Shown here: in pieces, positions 1 to 5,877 of the stretch
Layout of the letters: every line of letters begins with the position of its first letter
Numbering within the stretch: the first letter of the stretch is position 1
Source: JANWYT01 sp046719465
GTDB taxonomy: Bacteria; Chloroflexota; Anaerolineae; Aggregatilineales; Phototrophicaceae
NCBI GenBank assembly: GCA_046719465.1
Contig: JBDNCV010000194.1
Location: 1 to 6,057 of the forward strand
Length of the DNA: 6,057 bases
Reading direction: 5' to 3'
Notes under the pieces: model-generated
What the model was told of the DNA's origin: nothing
Seen by the model: the letters and a program-made list of their open reading frames with translations, nothing else
Databases searched by the model: none
Made by a program: the position numbers and the translations under genes

Positions 1-75
1 GGGCTTTAGCCCCCTTGCATCTAGCCAGAGGCTTTAGCCTCTGGCGAAGGATAGCCGGACGCTAAAGCATCCTGC
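1..75. repeat. Left array of palindromic repeat units with a GCTTTAGC core
   Basis: Three units sit head to tail. The first is cut by the window edge (GGGC, loop TTTA, GCCC at 1-12). The second is a perfect 9-bp stem at 24-45 (arms GCCAGAGGC and GCCTCTGGC, loop TTTA). The third, at 54-72, shares 19 exact bases with units at 5848-5866 and 6034-6052, but its right arm is degraded (TCCTGC instead of TCCGGC). All three have the same GCTTTAGC/GCTAAAGC centre but different stems. The array lies directly downstream of the ccmD-like gene. No U-tract follows any hairpin on the minus strand, so a terminator role is not supported, although strong hairpins could stabilise the mRNA 3' end. Confidence 0.85.
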
Positions 76-91
76 GTTTGACCTGTTCGGC

Positions 92-247
92 TCAGGATCC
101 CAGCTCTTGCAGCGTTTCCTCGTCGCGGCGGGCGCTGCGGAAGCGCAGCCACAAGCTGGCAATGTAGCCCAGCACGGCCGCGCCCGTCACAGCGAGGCCG
201 AGGATCAGAAATGCACCGGTATCGGGGGTTACAAAATCAGTTGGCAT
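92..247 (-). CDS. ccmD: CcmD-like small membrane protein (heme exporter accessory subunit)
   Basis: This is a 51-residue protein starting MPTDFVTPDTG. A single hydrophobic segment at about residues 12-33 contains 'YIASLWLRFR', and a short charged C-terminal helix follows (RSARRDEETLQEL). CcmD proteins are small single-pass membrane proteins of this shape, with a Tyr/Trp-containing helix end followed by Arg- and Glu-rich residues. In System I, CcmD helps release heme-loaded CcmE from the CcmABC complex. The ATG lies 4 nt beyond the ccmC stop, and the GGAG in the last ccmC codons, 10 nt upstream, is a plausible ribosome site, so translation is probably coupled. Position after ccmC is the usual one for ccmD. 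CcmD sequences are poorly conserved, so the call rests on size, topology, tail and context. It could be an unrelated small membrane protein, but a spurious frame is unlikely. Confidence 0.8.
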   Translation of the reverse strand: MPTDFVTPDTGAFLILGLAVTGAAVLGYIASLWLRFRSARRDEETLQELGS

Positions 248-251
248 GGGG

Positions 252-1007
252 TTATCGCTCCAACGAGGCTTTGAGTTTGTTGACGCGTTCGAGCGTATTC
301 TCGAGGCGGATGCGCCACCACACCAGCACTGGCATCAAGAAGAAGATCCACACCACCATCGACACGCCCAGCGTGATGCCGATGCCCTGCGTGACCGCAA
401 AGCCACCCTCTTGGTTGACTGAAGGGCCGCTGCCGATCACCACGGGGTGGATCGTGTCAGGGCGCAGGCGCGTCACCAGCAAGGTGAACAGCACCGTGCT
501 AAACGCTAAAATGCCATAGACCGAGGCAAAGCGGCGGCGCGTGTCCGGGTTGTCGATGCCCTTGCGCAGCATCAAGTAGGCCGCATACGTCAGCAGCATG
601 ACCGCCGCGCTCGTCAGGCGCGGATCCCACGTCCACCACGTGTTCCAGATCGGGCGCGCCCACACCGAGCCAGTCGCCACGTTCACGAACGCCAGCACCA
701 GCCCGACCTCGATGCAGGCCAGCGCGAAGGTATCCCACTTGGGGTTGCGCGTGCGCAGGTAGGCGATCCCGCCAATCACCGCGCCGCTGAACGCGAAGAA
801 CGCGCTGAAGAACGACCCCATGTGGATGTAGAACAGCCGCTGCACGTCGCCTTGCTGCACGTCCGTCCCAGCAAAGAACAGCTCCATAAACAGCGCCACC
901 GCCATCGCCGCCACGGCCATCACCGTGTACAGGCGCAGCGCCCGCGTGCGGTTGGCCTTGGCCTTCTCGACCACCGCGCCGCCCATCCCAACGTTAATCG
1001 CGCTCAT
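252..1007 (-). CDS. ccmC: Cytochrome c biogenesis protein CcmC (heme-handling membrane protein)
   Basis: CcmC belongs to the heme-handling protein family and, with CcmA, CcmB and CcmD, presents heme to the chaperone CcmE on the outer face of the membrane. The 251-residue protein has about six hydrophobic segments (roughly 26-45, 59-81, 92-111, 132-147, 159-178, 216-240). The Trp-rich motif WWTWDPRLTS starts at residue 124. Two histidines sit where the family's heme ligands lie: H62 in 'LFYIHMGSFFS' and H207 in 'TIHPVVIGSG'. Length is normal. I chose the ATG at 1007 because GAGG lies 5 nt upstream; the GTG at 1013 would overlap that site, and a third ATG at 986 has no clear ribosome site. A 344-bp gap separates it from ccmB, and the ccmD-like gene follows 4 nt downstream, so ccmC-ccmD may be transcribed separately from ccmAB. 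The call is secure. Confidence 0.95.
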   Translation of the reverse strand: MSAINVGMGGAVVEKAKANRTRALRLYTVMAVAAMAVALFMELFFAGTDVQQGDVQRLFYIHMGSFFSAFFAFSGAVIGGIAYLRTRNPKWDTFALACIEVGLVLAFVNVATGSVWARPIWNTWWTWDPRLTSAAVMLLTYAAYLMLRKGIDNPDTRRRFASVYGILAFSTVLFTLLVTRLRPDTIHPVVIGSGPSVNQEGGFAVTQGIGITLGVSMVVWIFFLMPVLVWWRIRLENTLERVNKLKASLER

Positions 1008-1052
1008 CCACACCTCACAAACTTATGTCCAAAATCTACGCAATTCTACAGA

Positions 1053-1082
1053 ATAGTATCAAAAAGCACTGCAATTTGTAAA
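1053..1082 (-). promoter_or_regulatory. Candidate sigma-70-type promoter for ccmC-ccmD
   Basis: Read on the minus strand, TTTACA (1077-1082, 5 of 6 matches to TTGACA) is followed after 18 bp by TACTAT (1053-1058, 4 of 6 matches to TATAAT). It would give a leader of roughly 40 nt before the ccmC ATG. An overlapping alternative is TTGATA (1057-1062) with TAGATT (1033-1038), also 18 bp apart. The AT-rich setting in an otherwise GC-rich window supports a promoter, but both pairs are imperfect and the organism's consensus is unknown. Confidence 0.4.
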
Positions 1083-1124
1083 TGGAGCAATTGGGCTGTG
1101 GGGTGTCTACTGTGGAACAGATTT

Positions 1125-1145
1125 GCCTCACCCCTAAATCCCCTC
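1125..1145. repeat. Truncated 21-bp copy of the 1209-1333 element's end
   Basis: These 21 bases are identical to 1208-1228 (core CCTCACCCCTAAATCCCC), in the same orientation, and the similarity stops abruptly at CAAAATAG. It looks like a decayed or partial copy of the adjacent element's terminus. Confidence 0.7.
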
Positions 1146-1163
1146 AAAATAGTCCGTGATCAG

Positions 1164-1198
1164 GGCACAGCGGTCAATGGGGCACGGCGCGCTGTGCC
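1164..1198. repeat. Short inverted repeats GGCACAGC / GGCACGGC / GCTGTGCC
   Basis: GCTGTGCC (1191-1198) is the perfect reverse complement of GGCACAGC (1164-1171) and pairs with one mismatch position (a G-T pair) with GGCACGGC (1181-1188). Two alternative hairpins therefore share one right arm. The sequence lies just beside the 1209-1333 element and may belong to another repeat family of the genome. Confidence 0.55.
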
Positions 1199-1208
1199 GC
1201 GCGAGGGG

Positions 1209-1333
1209 CCTCACCCCTAAATCCCCTCTCCAGAAGGAGAGGGGACTTCTGTCCTTGCGGTGGCCGCAGGCAGGCCACCTCGTGGCCGCGGGCGGCTCGC
1301 TTCTCTGCGAGAGAAGGGGGCTGGGGGATGAGG
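1209..1333. mobile_element. 125-bp non-autonomous palindromic element (MITE/REP-like)
   Basis: The ends form an imperfect terminal inverted repeat: CCTCACCCCTAAATCCCCT (1209-1227) against the reverse complement of 1315-1333, with 14 of 19 matches. Inside are three perfect hairpins: 9-bp stem CCCCTCTCC/GGAGAGGGG with loop AGAA (1223-1244), 7-bp GGTGGCC/GGCCACC (1259-1279) and 7-bp CTTCTCT/AGAGAAG with loop GCG (1300-1316). It encodes no protein. Similar 'CCTCACCCC...CCCTCTCC' intergenic repeats recur in many GC-rich bacterial genomes as far as I recall. No clear target-site duplication is visible. Mobility is inferred only from structure and position between two genes that are normally adjacent. 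Confidence 0.6.
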
Positions 1334-1351
1334 CTCACCCCTCGGTACTCG

Positions 1352-2026
1352 CTACTCCTCCACCACGAAGCGAAAAACCACCAGACACACCACCGTATAG
1401 AACACGTTGATCGCCAAGATCACCGGCAGCCATGTTGACCACTCCCCTTGCGGCGAGCCTTCAAAGATGCCCGTGGTTGCCCGCACTACGGAGATCAAGA
1501 TCGGCAGCGCCACCGGCAGCAGCGCCACCGGCAGCAGCGATTCACCCCCGCGCGCCTGCACCGTCATCGCCGCCAGCAGGCTGCCCGTCATGCAGATGCC
1601 CCACGCGCCGACGAACAGCATCACCACCACCCACGGGCTGAGCAGCGGCAGGTTGTAGATCACCGTCATCACTGGCAGCAGGATCAGCCCCACCAGCAGC
1701 GCGTAAAGATAGGTGCTGAGGAACTTGCCGATCAACACAGCGGCGCGCGGGATGGGGGCCAGCAGCAGCGCGTCGATGTTGCCCTGTTCGCGTTCTAACG
1801 CCATCGTGCGGTTCAGCCCCAGCACGCTGGCAAACACAATCGTCACCCACCACACCCCGCTGATGGCCTCGCGCCGCGCAATGGCGTTCAGCTCCAACGC
1901 AAAGCTGAAGATCAACACGCTCAGCAGCGCGAACAACAGCATCATGCCCAACAGCTCGCGGCTGCGCGCTTCAGCCCGCAGGTCTTTCAAGCAGATCGCT
2001 AGCGCGGCCCGCATCACACCCTTCAT
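1352..2026 (-). CDS. ccmB: Heme exporter protein CcmB (ABC transporter membrane subunit)
   Basis: CcmB is the membrane partner of the ATPase CcmA in the System I heme-handling complex. The 224-residue protein is the normal length. It has the N-terminal cytosolic 'KDLRAEARSRE' stretch (14-24) typical of the family, then about six hydrophobic segments (roughly 26-46, 57-71, 96-123, 131-156, 164-182, 200-221). The loop 'ALEREQGNIDALLLAPIP' at 76-93 corresponds to the family's conserved E..G..D.LLL.P coupling loop, and 'GESLLP' precedes the fifth segment. The ATG overlaps the ccmA stop codon by 4 bp (ATGA), so the two are translationally coupled; GGGGGAGG about 10 nt upstream, inside ccmA, is the likely ribosome site. 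A palindromic element begins shortly after its stop. The call is secure. Confidence 0.95.
   Translation of the reverse strand: MKGVMRAALAICLKDLRAEARSRELLGMMLLFALLSVLIFSFALELNAIARREAISGVWWVTIVFASVLGLNRTMALEREQGNIDALLLAPIPRAAVLIGKFLSTYLYALLVGLILLPVMTVIYNLPLLSPWVVVMLFVGAWGICMTGSLLAAMTVQARGGESLLPVALLPVALPILISVVRATTGIFEGSPQGEWSTWLPVILAINVFYTVVCLVVFRFVVEE
1505..1539. repeat. 15-bp tandem repeat inside ccmB (about 2.3 copies)
   Basis: The unit CAGCGCCACCGGCAG occurs exactly twice (1505-1519, 1520-1534), followed by CAGCG. It encodes the repeated 'LLPVA' of the fifth membrane segment (residues 164-173). The period is a multiple of three, so slippage would keep the frame. Confidence 0.85.
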
Positions 2027-2751
2027 GGCTGCGCCGCCTCCCCCGTGATCGCCACGTACTGCGCCACCAGCGCCGCCGAGGGCATGTCGGCGGGGGCATC
2101 GAGCGCGATCTGACCACGATGCAGCACGATCACGCGCTGCGCCAGCAGCGGCACGCGCTCGAGGTGGTGGGTCGTCATCAGGATGGTGCGGCCTTCGTCG
2201 TGCGCCGCCCGCAGCAGCCCATCCAACGTGGCCGAGGCCTCTTGATCCAGCCCTGTGTACGGCTCGTCGAACAGCAGCACCGACGGATCGTTGAGCAGCG
2301 CGCGCGCAATCGACAAGCGCTGGAGCATCCCGCGCGAGAACGTCCGCACGAGGCTGTGGGCGCGCCGCTTCAAGCCGACCCGCTCCAGCAGCGGCAGCAG
2401 GTCGGTTGGGCTGCTCGGTCGTCCGTACAAGCGGGCAAAAAATGCGAGGTTCTCAAGCGCTGTCAGCGTCGGATACAGCAGGCTCTTGTGGCTGACCATG
2501 CCGATGTGCGGGCGCACCTGCTCAACCTCCTCAGGGATGAGCCACCCGCCCACGCGGATCACGCCTGCAGAGGGGCGCGCCAGCCCTGCAATCAGCCGCA
2601 GCAAAGTAGTCTTGCCGCTCCCGTTGGAGCCGAGCAGCGCCACAAACTCCCCGCGCGCCACCGCCAGCGTGAGGTCGCTCAGCACGGGCGCAAAGCCATA
2701 CGACTTGCGCACGCCCTCCAATTGGATGATGGGGCGCGGGGCTTGCGTCAT
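2023..2751 (-). CDS. ccmA: Heme exporter ATP-binding protein CcmA
   Basis: CcmA is the cytosolic ATPase of the CcmABCD complex; its ATP hydrolysis drives release of heme-loaded CcmE. The 242-residue protein is a single nucleotide-binding domain: Walker A GSNGSGKTT (41-49), ABC signature FSRGMLQR (138-145), Walker B VLLFDEP (158-164), D-loop TGLD (166-169) and switch histidine H195 or H196 in TTHH. The usual Q-loop position is His (H88 in 'GMVSHKSLLYP'), which I recall as a CcmA trait rather than a defect, and 'TALENL' follows. The gene begins 3 nt after the DsbA-like stop and overlaps ccmB by 4 bp, so all three are probably one transcript. In isolation the protein could be another small ABC ATPase; overlap with ccmB settles it. 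Confidence 0.94.
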   Translation of the reverse strand: MTQAPRPIIQLEGVRKSYGFAPVLSDLTLAVARGEFVALLGSNGSGKTTLLRLIAGLARPSAGVIRVGGWLIPEEVEQVRPHIGMVSHKSLLYPTLTALENLAFFARLYGRPSSPTDLLPLLERVGLKRRAHSLVRTFSRGMLQRLSIARALLNDPSVLLFDEPYTGLDQEASATLDGLLRAAHDEGRTILMTTHHLERVPLLAQRVIVLHRGQIALDAPADMPSAALVAQYVAITGEAAQP

Positions 2752-2754
2752 CGG

Positions 2755-3909
2755 TTAGCTGCCTGCCTCAGGGGTGGCCTCGGGCGTGATCTCTGGCTCG
2801 GAGGCGTTGAGCGCATTGCTGATTGCCAAATTGAGCGCCTCAAACGGGAAGGCTGTCACCAAGCGCCCGTTGAGCAGCAGGGTGGGCGTGCCCTGAAAGC
2901 CCTGCTGACGCTGCGCGAAAGTTTCGGCAGCGGTCAGCGCGGAGAGGCTGAACTCCTCATCCAAACACTGGGTGAAGTTCTCCATATCCAGCCCCAGCTT
3001 CTCCGCCCCGTCCAGCAGGCGCGGGCGCTCATAGGCGAAGCTGCCGAAGCGCTGCCACGAGAAGAGCAGGTCGTGATACTCCCAGAACGCGCCCTGCACG
3101 TCGGCGCACATGGCTGCCAGCGAGGCAGCCCGTCCATCGCCCACGCTGCCCGCGCGGTAGAACGGCACATAGGTGAAGCTCACATCGCCCGCCGCCACCA
3201 GCTCGAGAATGCTTGGCAGCACTTCCTCGTGGAACGTCGCACAGAAGGGGCACGAAAAGCTGCTGATCTCCACCAGCTTGACCGGCGCATCGGCACGTCC
3301 AATCATCGGGAAGCCATCCGCGGAGTAGCCGCGCGGCAGCGCGCTGTAATCGAGCGCGTTCTCAGGGATGTCGCCCGCGAAGTTGATGCGCAGCGTCACC
3401 AGCGCAAGGTTGATGTTATCGCGCTGGTCGTTCAGCGCCCCCGCTGATAGCTCTACAACGCTCATCACCGCATACGCGCCGTTGCCAAAGGCCAGCGCGT
3501 ACAGCTCCTGCCGGATGCCCTCTTCTTCGAGGACAGCCGTGGCGAAGACCCGCTCCTCGATGGTCGTCTCGCTGATGTCGAGCGGCACGTCGCCTGCGGT
3601 GAGTGCTAGCAGCTCGCCCGCGCTGATCGTCGTCGCCACGCCCGAACGCGCGAGCAGCGACGACGGGATCAAATTGGCTTGGAACAGCACCGTGCCCTCA
3701 GCGAACGTGCGGGCTTGCAGCGCCTCAAACGTCGAATTGGTAAGCAGCACCGCTTGGTTGCGCCCGGCCAGCGCCTCCCAGTTGGCGGGCAGCGTCAGCA
3801 CCGCCGCGCCCACCTCCACCTCGCGGGCTTCTTCTGTCGCGGGCAGCGGCTGCGCCATTACCCCCCATGCGCTGCTGACCAGCGCCAGCACGACCAACCA
3901 TCTTTTCAT
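2755..3909 (-). CDS. Secreted DsbA-family thiol-disulfide oxidoreductase with extra N-terminal domain
   Basis: The 384-residue protein starts with a Sec signal (MKRWLVVLALVSSAWGVMA, cleavage likely after A19). Residues about 28-180 form a separate domain ('EVEVGAAVLTLPANWEAL...') resembling PsbP/DcrB-like folds of secreted proteins; this is a tentative match. Residues about 195-370 are DsbA-like: 'APVKLVEISSFSCPFC' with the redox motif CPFC at 220-223, a helical insert, and the cis-proline loop 'GTPTLLLNGR' (P342). Two further cysteines, C268 and C315, could form a second disulfide. The tail 'EPEITPEATPEAGS' is a low-complexity linker. The start ATG has AAGGA 8 nt upstream. It lies 18 nt after the cytochrome gene and 3 nt before ccmA, so a role in oxidising or reducing apocytochrome CxxCH cysteines (as CcmG or DsbA do elsewhere) is a reasonable inference. 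It could also be a general disulfide-forming enzyme. Confidence 0.88.
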   Translation of the reverse strand: MKRWLVVLALVSSAWGVMAQPLPATEEAREVEVGAAVLTLPANWEALAGRNQAVLLTNSTFEALQARTFAEGTVLFQANLIPSSLLARSGVATTISAGELLALTAGDVPLDISETTIEERVFATAVLEEEGIRQELYALAFGNGAYAVMSVVELSAGALNDQRDNINLALVTLRINFAGDIPENALDYSALPRGYSADGFPMIGRADAPVKLVEISSFSCPFCATFHEEVLPSILELVAAGDVSFTYVPFYRAGSVGDGRAASLAAMCADVQGAFWEYHDLLFSWQRFGSFAYERPRLLDGAEKLGLDMENFTQCLDEEFSLSALTAAETFAQRQQGFQGTPTLLLNGRLVTAFPFEALNLAISNALNASEPEITPEATPEAGS

Positions 3910-3927
3910 GTCAACAATCCTTTTTTC

Positions 3928-5802
3928 TCATCCGTCGTTTGGTGTGGGCGGCGTGGACGGCTTCTGCGCGGCCATCAACACCGCCACTTGCTCCTTCAGC
4001 GCCTTGCGCTGGCGCTGATAAGCATCGTGGTTGATTTGGCCGCGCTCGTGCAGCGCGTCCAGTTGGGCGATCTGCTGAAGCAGCGCCTCCAGCCCGGGGG
4101 TTGAGCGTCGCCGCAGCAGCAGGAACACCCCCAGCCCCAGCAGCGCCACCGCGCCGATTATCGCCAGCAGCGGCAGCAGCACATCCCCGGGGACGACGTT
4201 CGCGCCGACCGCGGGCGTCAGGCCGCCCGTCAGATCAAAGACCAGCGAGCCGCCGCGTGGGATGGCCACCGTCCGCCGATATTGGTTGACGAACGGCGCG
4301 CTCGTGTCCACCGTCCAGCCCGCCGCGTCGCGCAGCGTGACCGACTTGGGCGCAATCGTCAGCGTCGTTTCGCCGTTGAAGGCGTAGTTCAGCGCTTGAT
4401 CGAACACCGCCCCATTCTCATATGGCCAGAAGTAGACCAGCTCGATGCGCGTCTCACCCGGCGGCAGCCCCATCGCGTAGATCACCGCGAACTGCTCTTG
4501 GGCCACGATAAAGCGCCGGTCGTTAAGCGCGTTGAGCGCGATGCTCCCGGGGGGCATCGTCAGCAGCACGCTGAACGTCCGCCCCGCTTGCGAGAGCACA
4601 AAGGCGCGGTCGCCGTTGTTCTCAAAAGTGAAGGTCTGCGTGACGAGCAGGCCGCTGGTCTGCTGCTCCGCGAGCGAGGTGAAAGGCTGCATGACGGTGT
4701 CAATCCCGGCAAGGCGGATGATCGAGAGGTCGTCCGTGGTCTCAAAGATCGACAGCGGCACGTCGAGCGCAGCCCCGACATCTTCCACACGGCGCACGCC
4801 CCCGTCGAAAGTCACGCCGCTGTAGAGGGTGTAGACGAAGTAGGCGCTCTCTGGCAGGCGCGGGACGTTCTCGAAGGTGTAGCGGCCATCCGCGCCGACC
4901 GTCGTCTGGAGCATCTCCAGCCCTGCGGCAGCGCTGCCATAGTTGAGGTATACCGGCAGCCCCTGCGGCGCGGGCTGGCCCGTCGTCCCGTTGACCACGC
5001 GCCCGCTGATGGTGAAGGCGTTGGGGTTGAAGACCGGCTCGGCTTGGGCAGCGGCAGCGGGGTCGTTGACAGTCGAGAAGGTGCGGATGTAGGCGGCAAT
5101 GGCGAAGGCCTCGTCGTCGCTGACGGTCGCATCCAGCATGGGCATCGCGTCGCCGCGCCCCTCGCGCATCGCCGCCACGAGATCGGCATCGCTGAGGAAG
5201 GCCATATCGCGCGGGTAGGTCAGATTGTAGGACTTGCCGCCGATCTCAAGCTGGCGCGCGCCGTCGCCGCGCCCTGCCTCCCCGTGGCAGTCGGCGCAGT
5301 GTTGGGCGTAAAGCTGCTGCCCAAGCGCGATCTGCTCTTGGGTGTAATGCATGAACAAGACGTAATGCGCCACGTCCCAGCGCTGCTGCTCGGTGAGGGC
5401 ATTCTTCCACGGCGGCATCAAGTTGGCGAGGTTGCCGTTGGTGATGATCTCGAAGTACTCAGCGGGAGTCTTGCCGCGCATCGCGTCGGCGTCGAGGAAG
5501 GACTGCATCGCTGGCACTTGGCCGCTCAGGACGAGTTCGCCGCGCCCACTGCCGTCCGGCGCGTGGCAGGCCGTGCAGTGCAGCGCGTAGAGCCGCTCCC
5601 CCTCGGCGAGGTTAGGGGGCTGCGCCGGATAGCCGCGATCCGCCACGACCGGAACCGCCGTGGCCTGCGGCGTGGCCGTCGCCACAATTACCACCTCGCC
5701 CGCAAGGCCAGTGCATGCGCTCAGCAGCAGCACAAGCACAAGCAGGGACAGGGCCTGCCCTGTCCGTAAGGCCTGCCGTGTCCATAGGGCGGTAGTGTCC
5801 AA
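3928..5802 (-). CDS. Di-heme c-type cytochrome lipoprotein with beta domain, TM helix and SHOCT-like tail
   Basis: With a TTG start at 5802 the product is 624 residues. A lipoprotein signal ends in LLSAC (C30). Two class I cytochrome c domains follow: heme sites CTACH (76-80) and CADCH (169-173), with likely axial methionines M129 ('LMPPW') and M220 or M222 ('AMPML'). Residues about 263-348 ('FTISGRVVNGTTGQPAP...GADGRYTFENVP') look like a carboxypeptidase-regulatory-type beta sandwich, followed by further beta-rich sequence. A membrane helix at 539-564 ends in RRR, and the cytosolic tail 'LDALHERGQINHDAYQRQRKAL' (about 582-603) is SHOCT-like. It is probably an electron carrier outside the cytoplasmic membrane. 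The start is uncertain: the frame stays open upstream to the window end through repeats, and GTG codons at 5832 and 6018 are alternatives. No start has a good ribosome site. I chose TTG for the most usual signal length. Confidence 0.88.
   Translation of the reverse strand: MDTTALWTRQALRTGQALSLLVLVLLLSACTGLAGEVVIVATATPQATAVPVVADRGYPAQPPNLAEGERLYALHCTACHAPDGSGRGELVLSGQVPAMQSFLDADAMRGKTPAEYFEIITNGNLANLMPPWKNALTEQQRWDVAHYVLFMHYTQEQIALGQQLYAQHCADCHGEAGRGDGARQLEIGGKSYNLTYPRDMAFLSDADLVAAMREGRGDAMPMLDATVSDDEAFAIAAYIRTFSTVNDPAAAAQAEPVFNPNAFTISGRVVNGTTGQPAPQGLPVYLNYGSAAAGLEMLQTTVGADGRYTFENVPRLPESAYFVYTLYSGVTFDGGVRRVEDVGAALDVPLSIFETTDDLSIIRLAGIDTVMQPFTSLAEQQTSGLLVTQTFTFENNGDRAFVLSQAGRTFSVLLTMPPGSIALNALNDRRFIVAQEQFAVIYAMGLPPGETRIELVYFWPYENGAVFDQALNYAFNGETTLTIAPKSVTLRDAAGWTVDTSAPFVNQYRRTVAIPRGGSLVFDLTGGLTPAVGANVVPGDVLLPLLAIIGAVALLGLGVFLLLRRRSTPGLEALLQQIAQLDALHERGQINHDAYQRQRKALKEQVAVLMAAQKPSTPPTPNDG
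5746..5800. repeat. Hairpin and degenerate 17-18 bp tandem repeat in the signal-peptide coding region
   Basis: GGACAGGGC (5746-5754) and GCCCTGTCC (5757-5765) make a perfect 9-bp stem. On the plus strand TGTCC recurs at 5761-5765, 5778-5782 and 5796-5800, each preceded by a related G/C-rich stretch (GGGCCTGCCC, GGCCTGCCG, GGGCGGTAG). The result is three degenerate units that grade into the 78-bp repeat starting at 5794. The last unit resembles the start of the second copy near 5972-5986. These bases encode the N-terminal, pre-hydrophobic part of the cytochrome lipoprotein (TRQALRTGQAL). Confidence 0.65.
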
Positions 5803-5871
5803 ATCACGGGTGATAGCCCTGCCTCCCTGCACCTCACTAGGTTGAACGCCGGACGCTAAAGCATCCGGCTG
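5794..5871. repeat. 78-bp direct repeat, copy 1
   Basis: It begins AGTGTCCAAATCACGGGTG and ends GCATCCGGCTG. It matches 5980-6057 at 76 of 78 positions; the two differences are T to C changes at 5823 and 5827 relative to copy 2. It contains ATCAC GG GTGAT, a short inverted repeat, and a hairpin unit at 5848-5869 (arms GCCGGA and TCCGGC around CGCTAAAGCA). Its 3' portion on the minus strand runs into the start region of the cytochrome gene. Confidence 0.92.
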
Positions 5872-5877
5872 CAACGC

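Larger units (their letters stand above)
1008..1351. other. Non-coding gap between ccmB and ccmC
   Basis: I see no convincing gene in this stretch. The part next to ccmC (1014-1085) is markedly AT-rich for this window and holds candidate promoter elements reading toward ccmC. The part next to ccmB (1125-1333) is filled with repeats: a 21-bp piece at 1125-1145, inverted repeats at 1164-1198 and a 125-bp palindromic element at 1209-1333. In tightly packed Ccm clusters ccmB and ccmC are usually adjacent, so the gap looks like an insertion between them. No hairpin followed by a U-run is seen downstream of the ccmB stop, so no clear intrinsic terminator. Confidence 0.7.

Noticed and set aside
1..75. 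Intrinsic terminator after the ccmD-like gene
   Set aside because: The stems are strong but none is followed by a U-tract on the transcribed strand, and the same units occur upstream of the cytochrome gene, so they fit a dispersed repeat better.
822..1410. Plus-strand open frames across ccmC's 5' end and the intergenic gap
   Set aside because: They run through repeat DNA and antisense to ccmC, with no motif or ribosome site, and their frames depend on the palindromic element.
2488..2490. His in place of the Q-loop Gln in CcmA as a sign of a defective ATPase
   Set aside because: Walker A, signature, Walker B and switch His are intact and a His at this position is, as I recall, usual in CcmA proteins.
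2119..3447. Long plus-strand open frame (442 codons) opposite ccmA and the DsbA-like gene
   Set aside because: Its product is Arg/Gln/His-rich without any recognisable motif, and it lies antisense to two genes with clear catalytic motifs. GC-rich codon bias creates such open frames.
4282..5769. Long plus-strand open frame (495 codons) opposite the cytochrome gene
   Set aside because: The composition is that of an antisense shadow (Arg, Val, His, Gln-rich) and the minus strand encodes two CxxCH sites, a lipobox and a TM helix in the same stretch.
5783..5785. ATG on the minus strand near the cytochrome start
   Set aside because: It is out of frame with the heme domains and its frame gives an Ala/Cys-rich peptide without the lipoprotein core, so it cannot be the start unless a frameshift exists.
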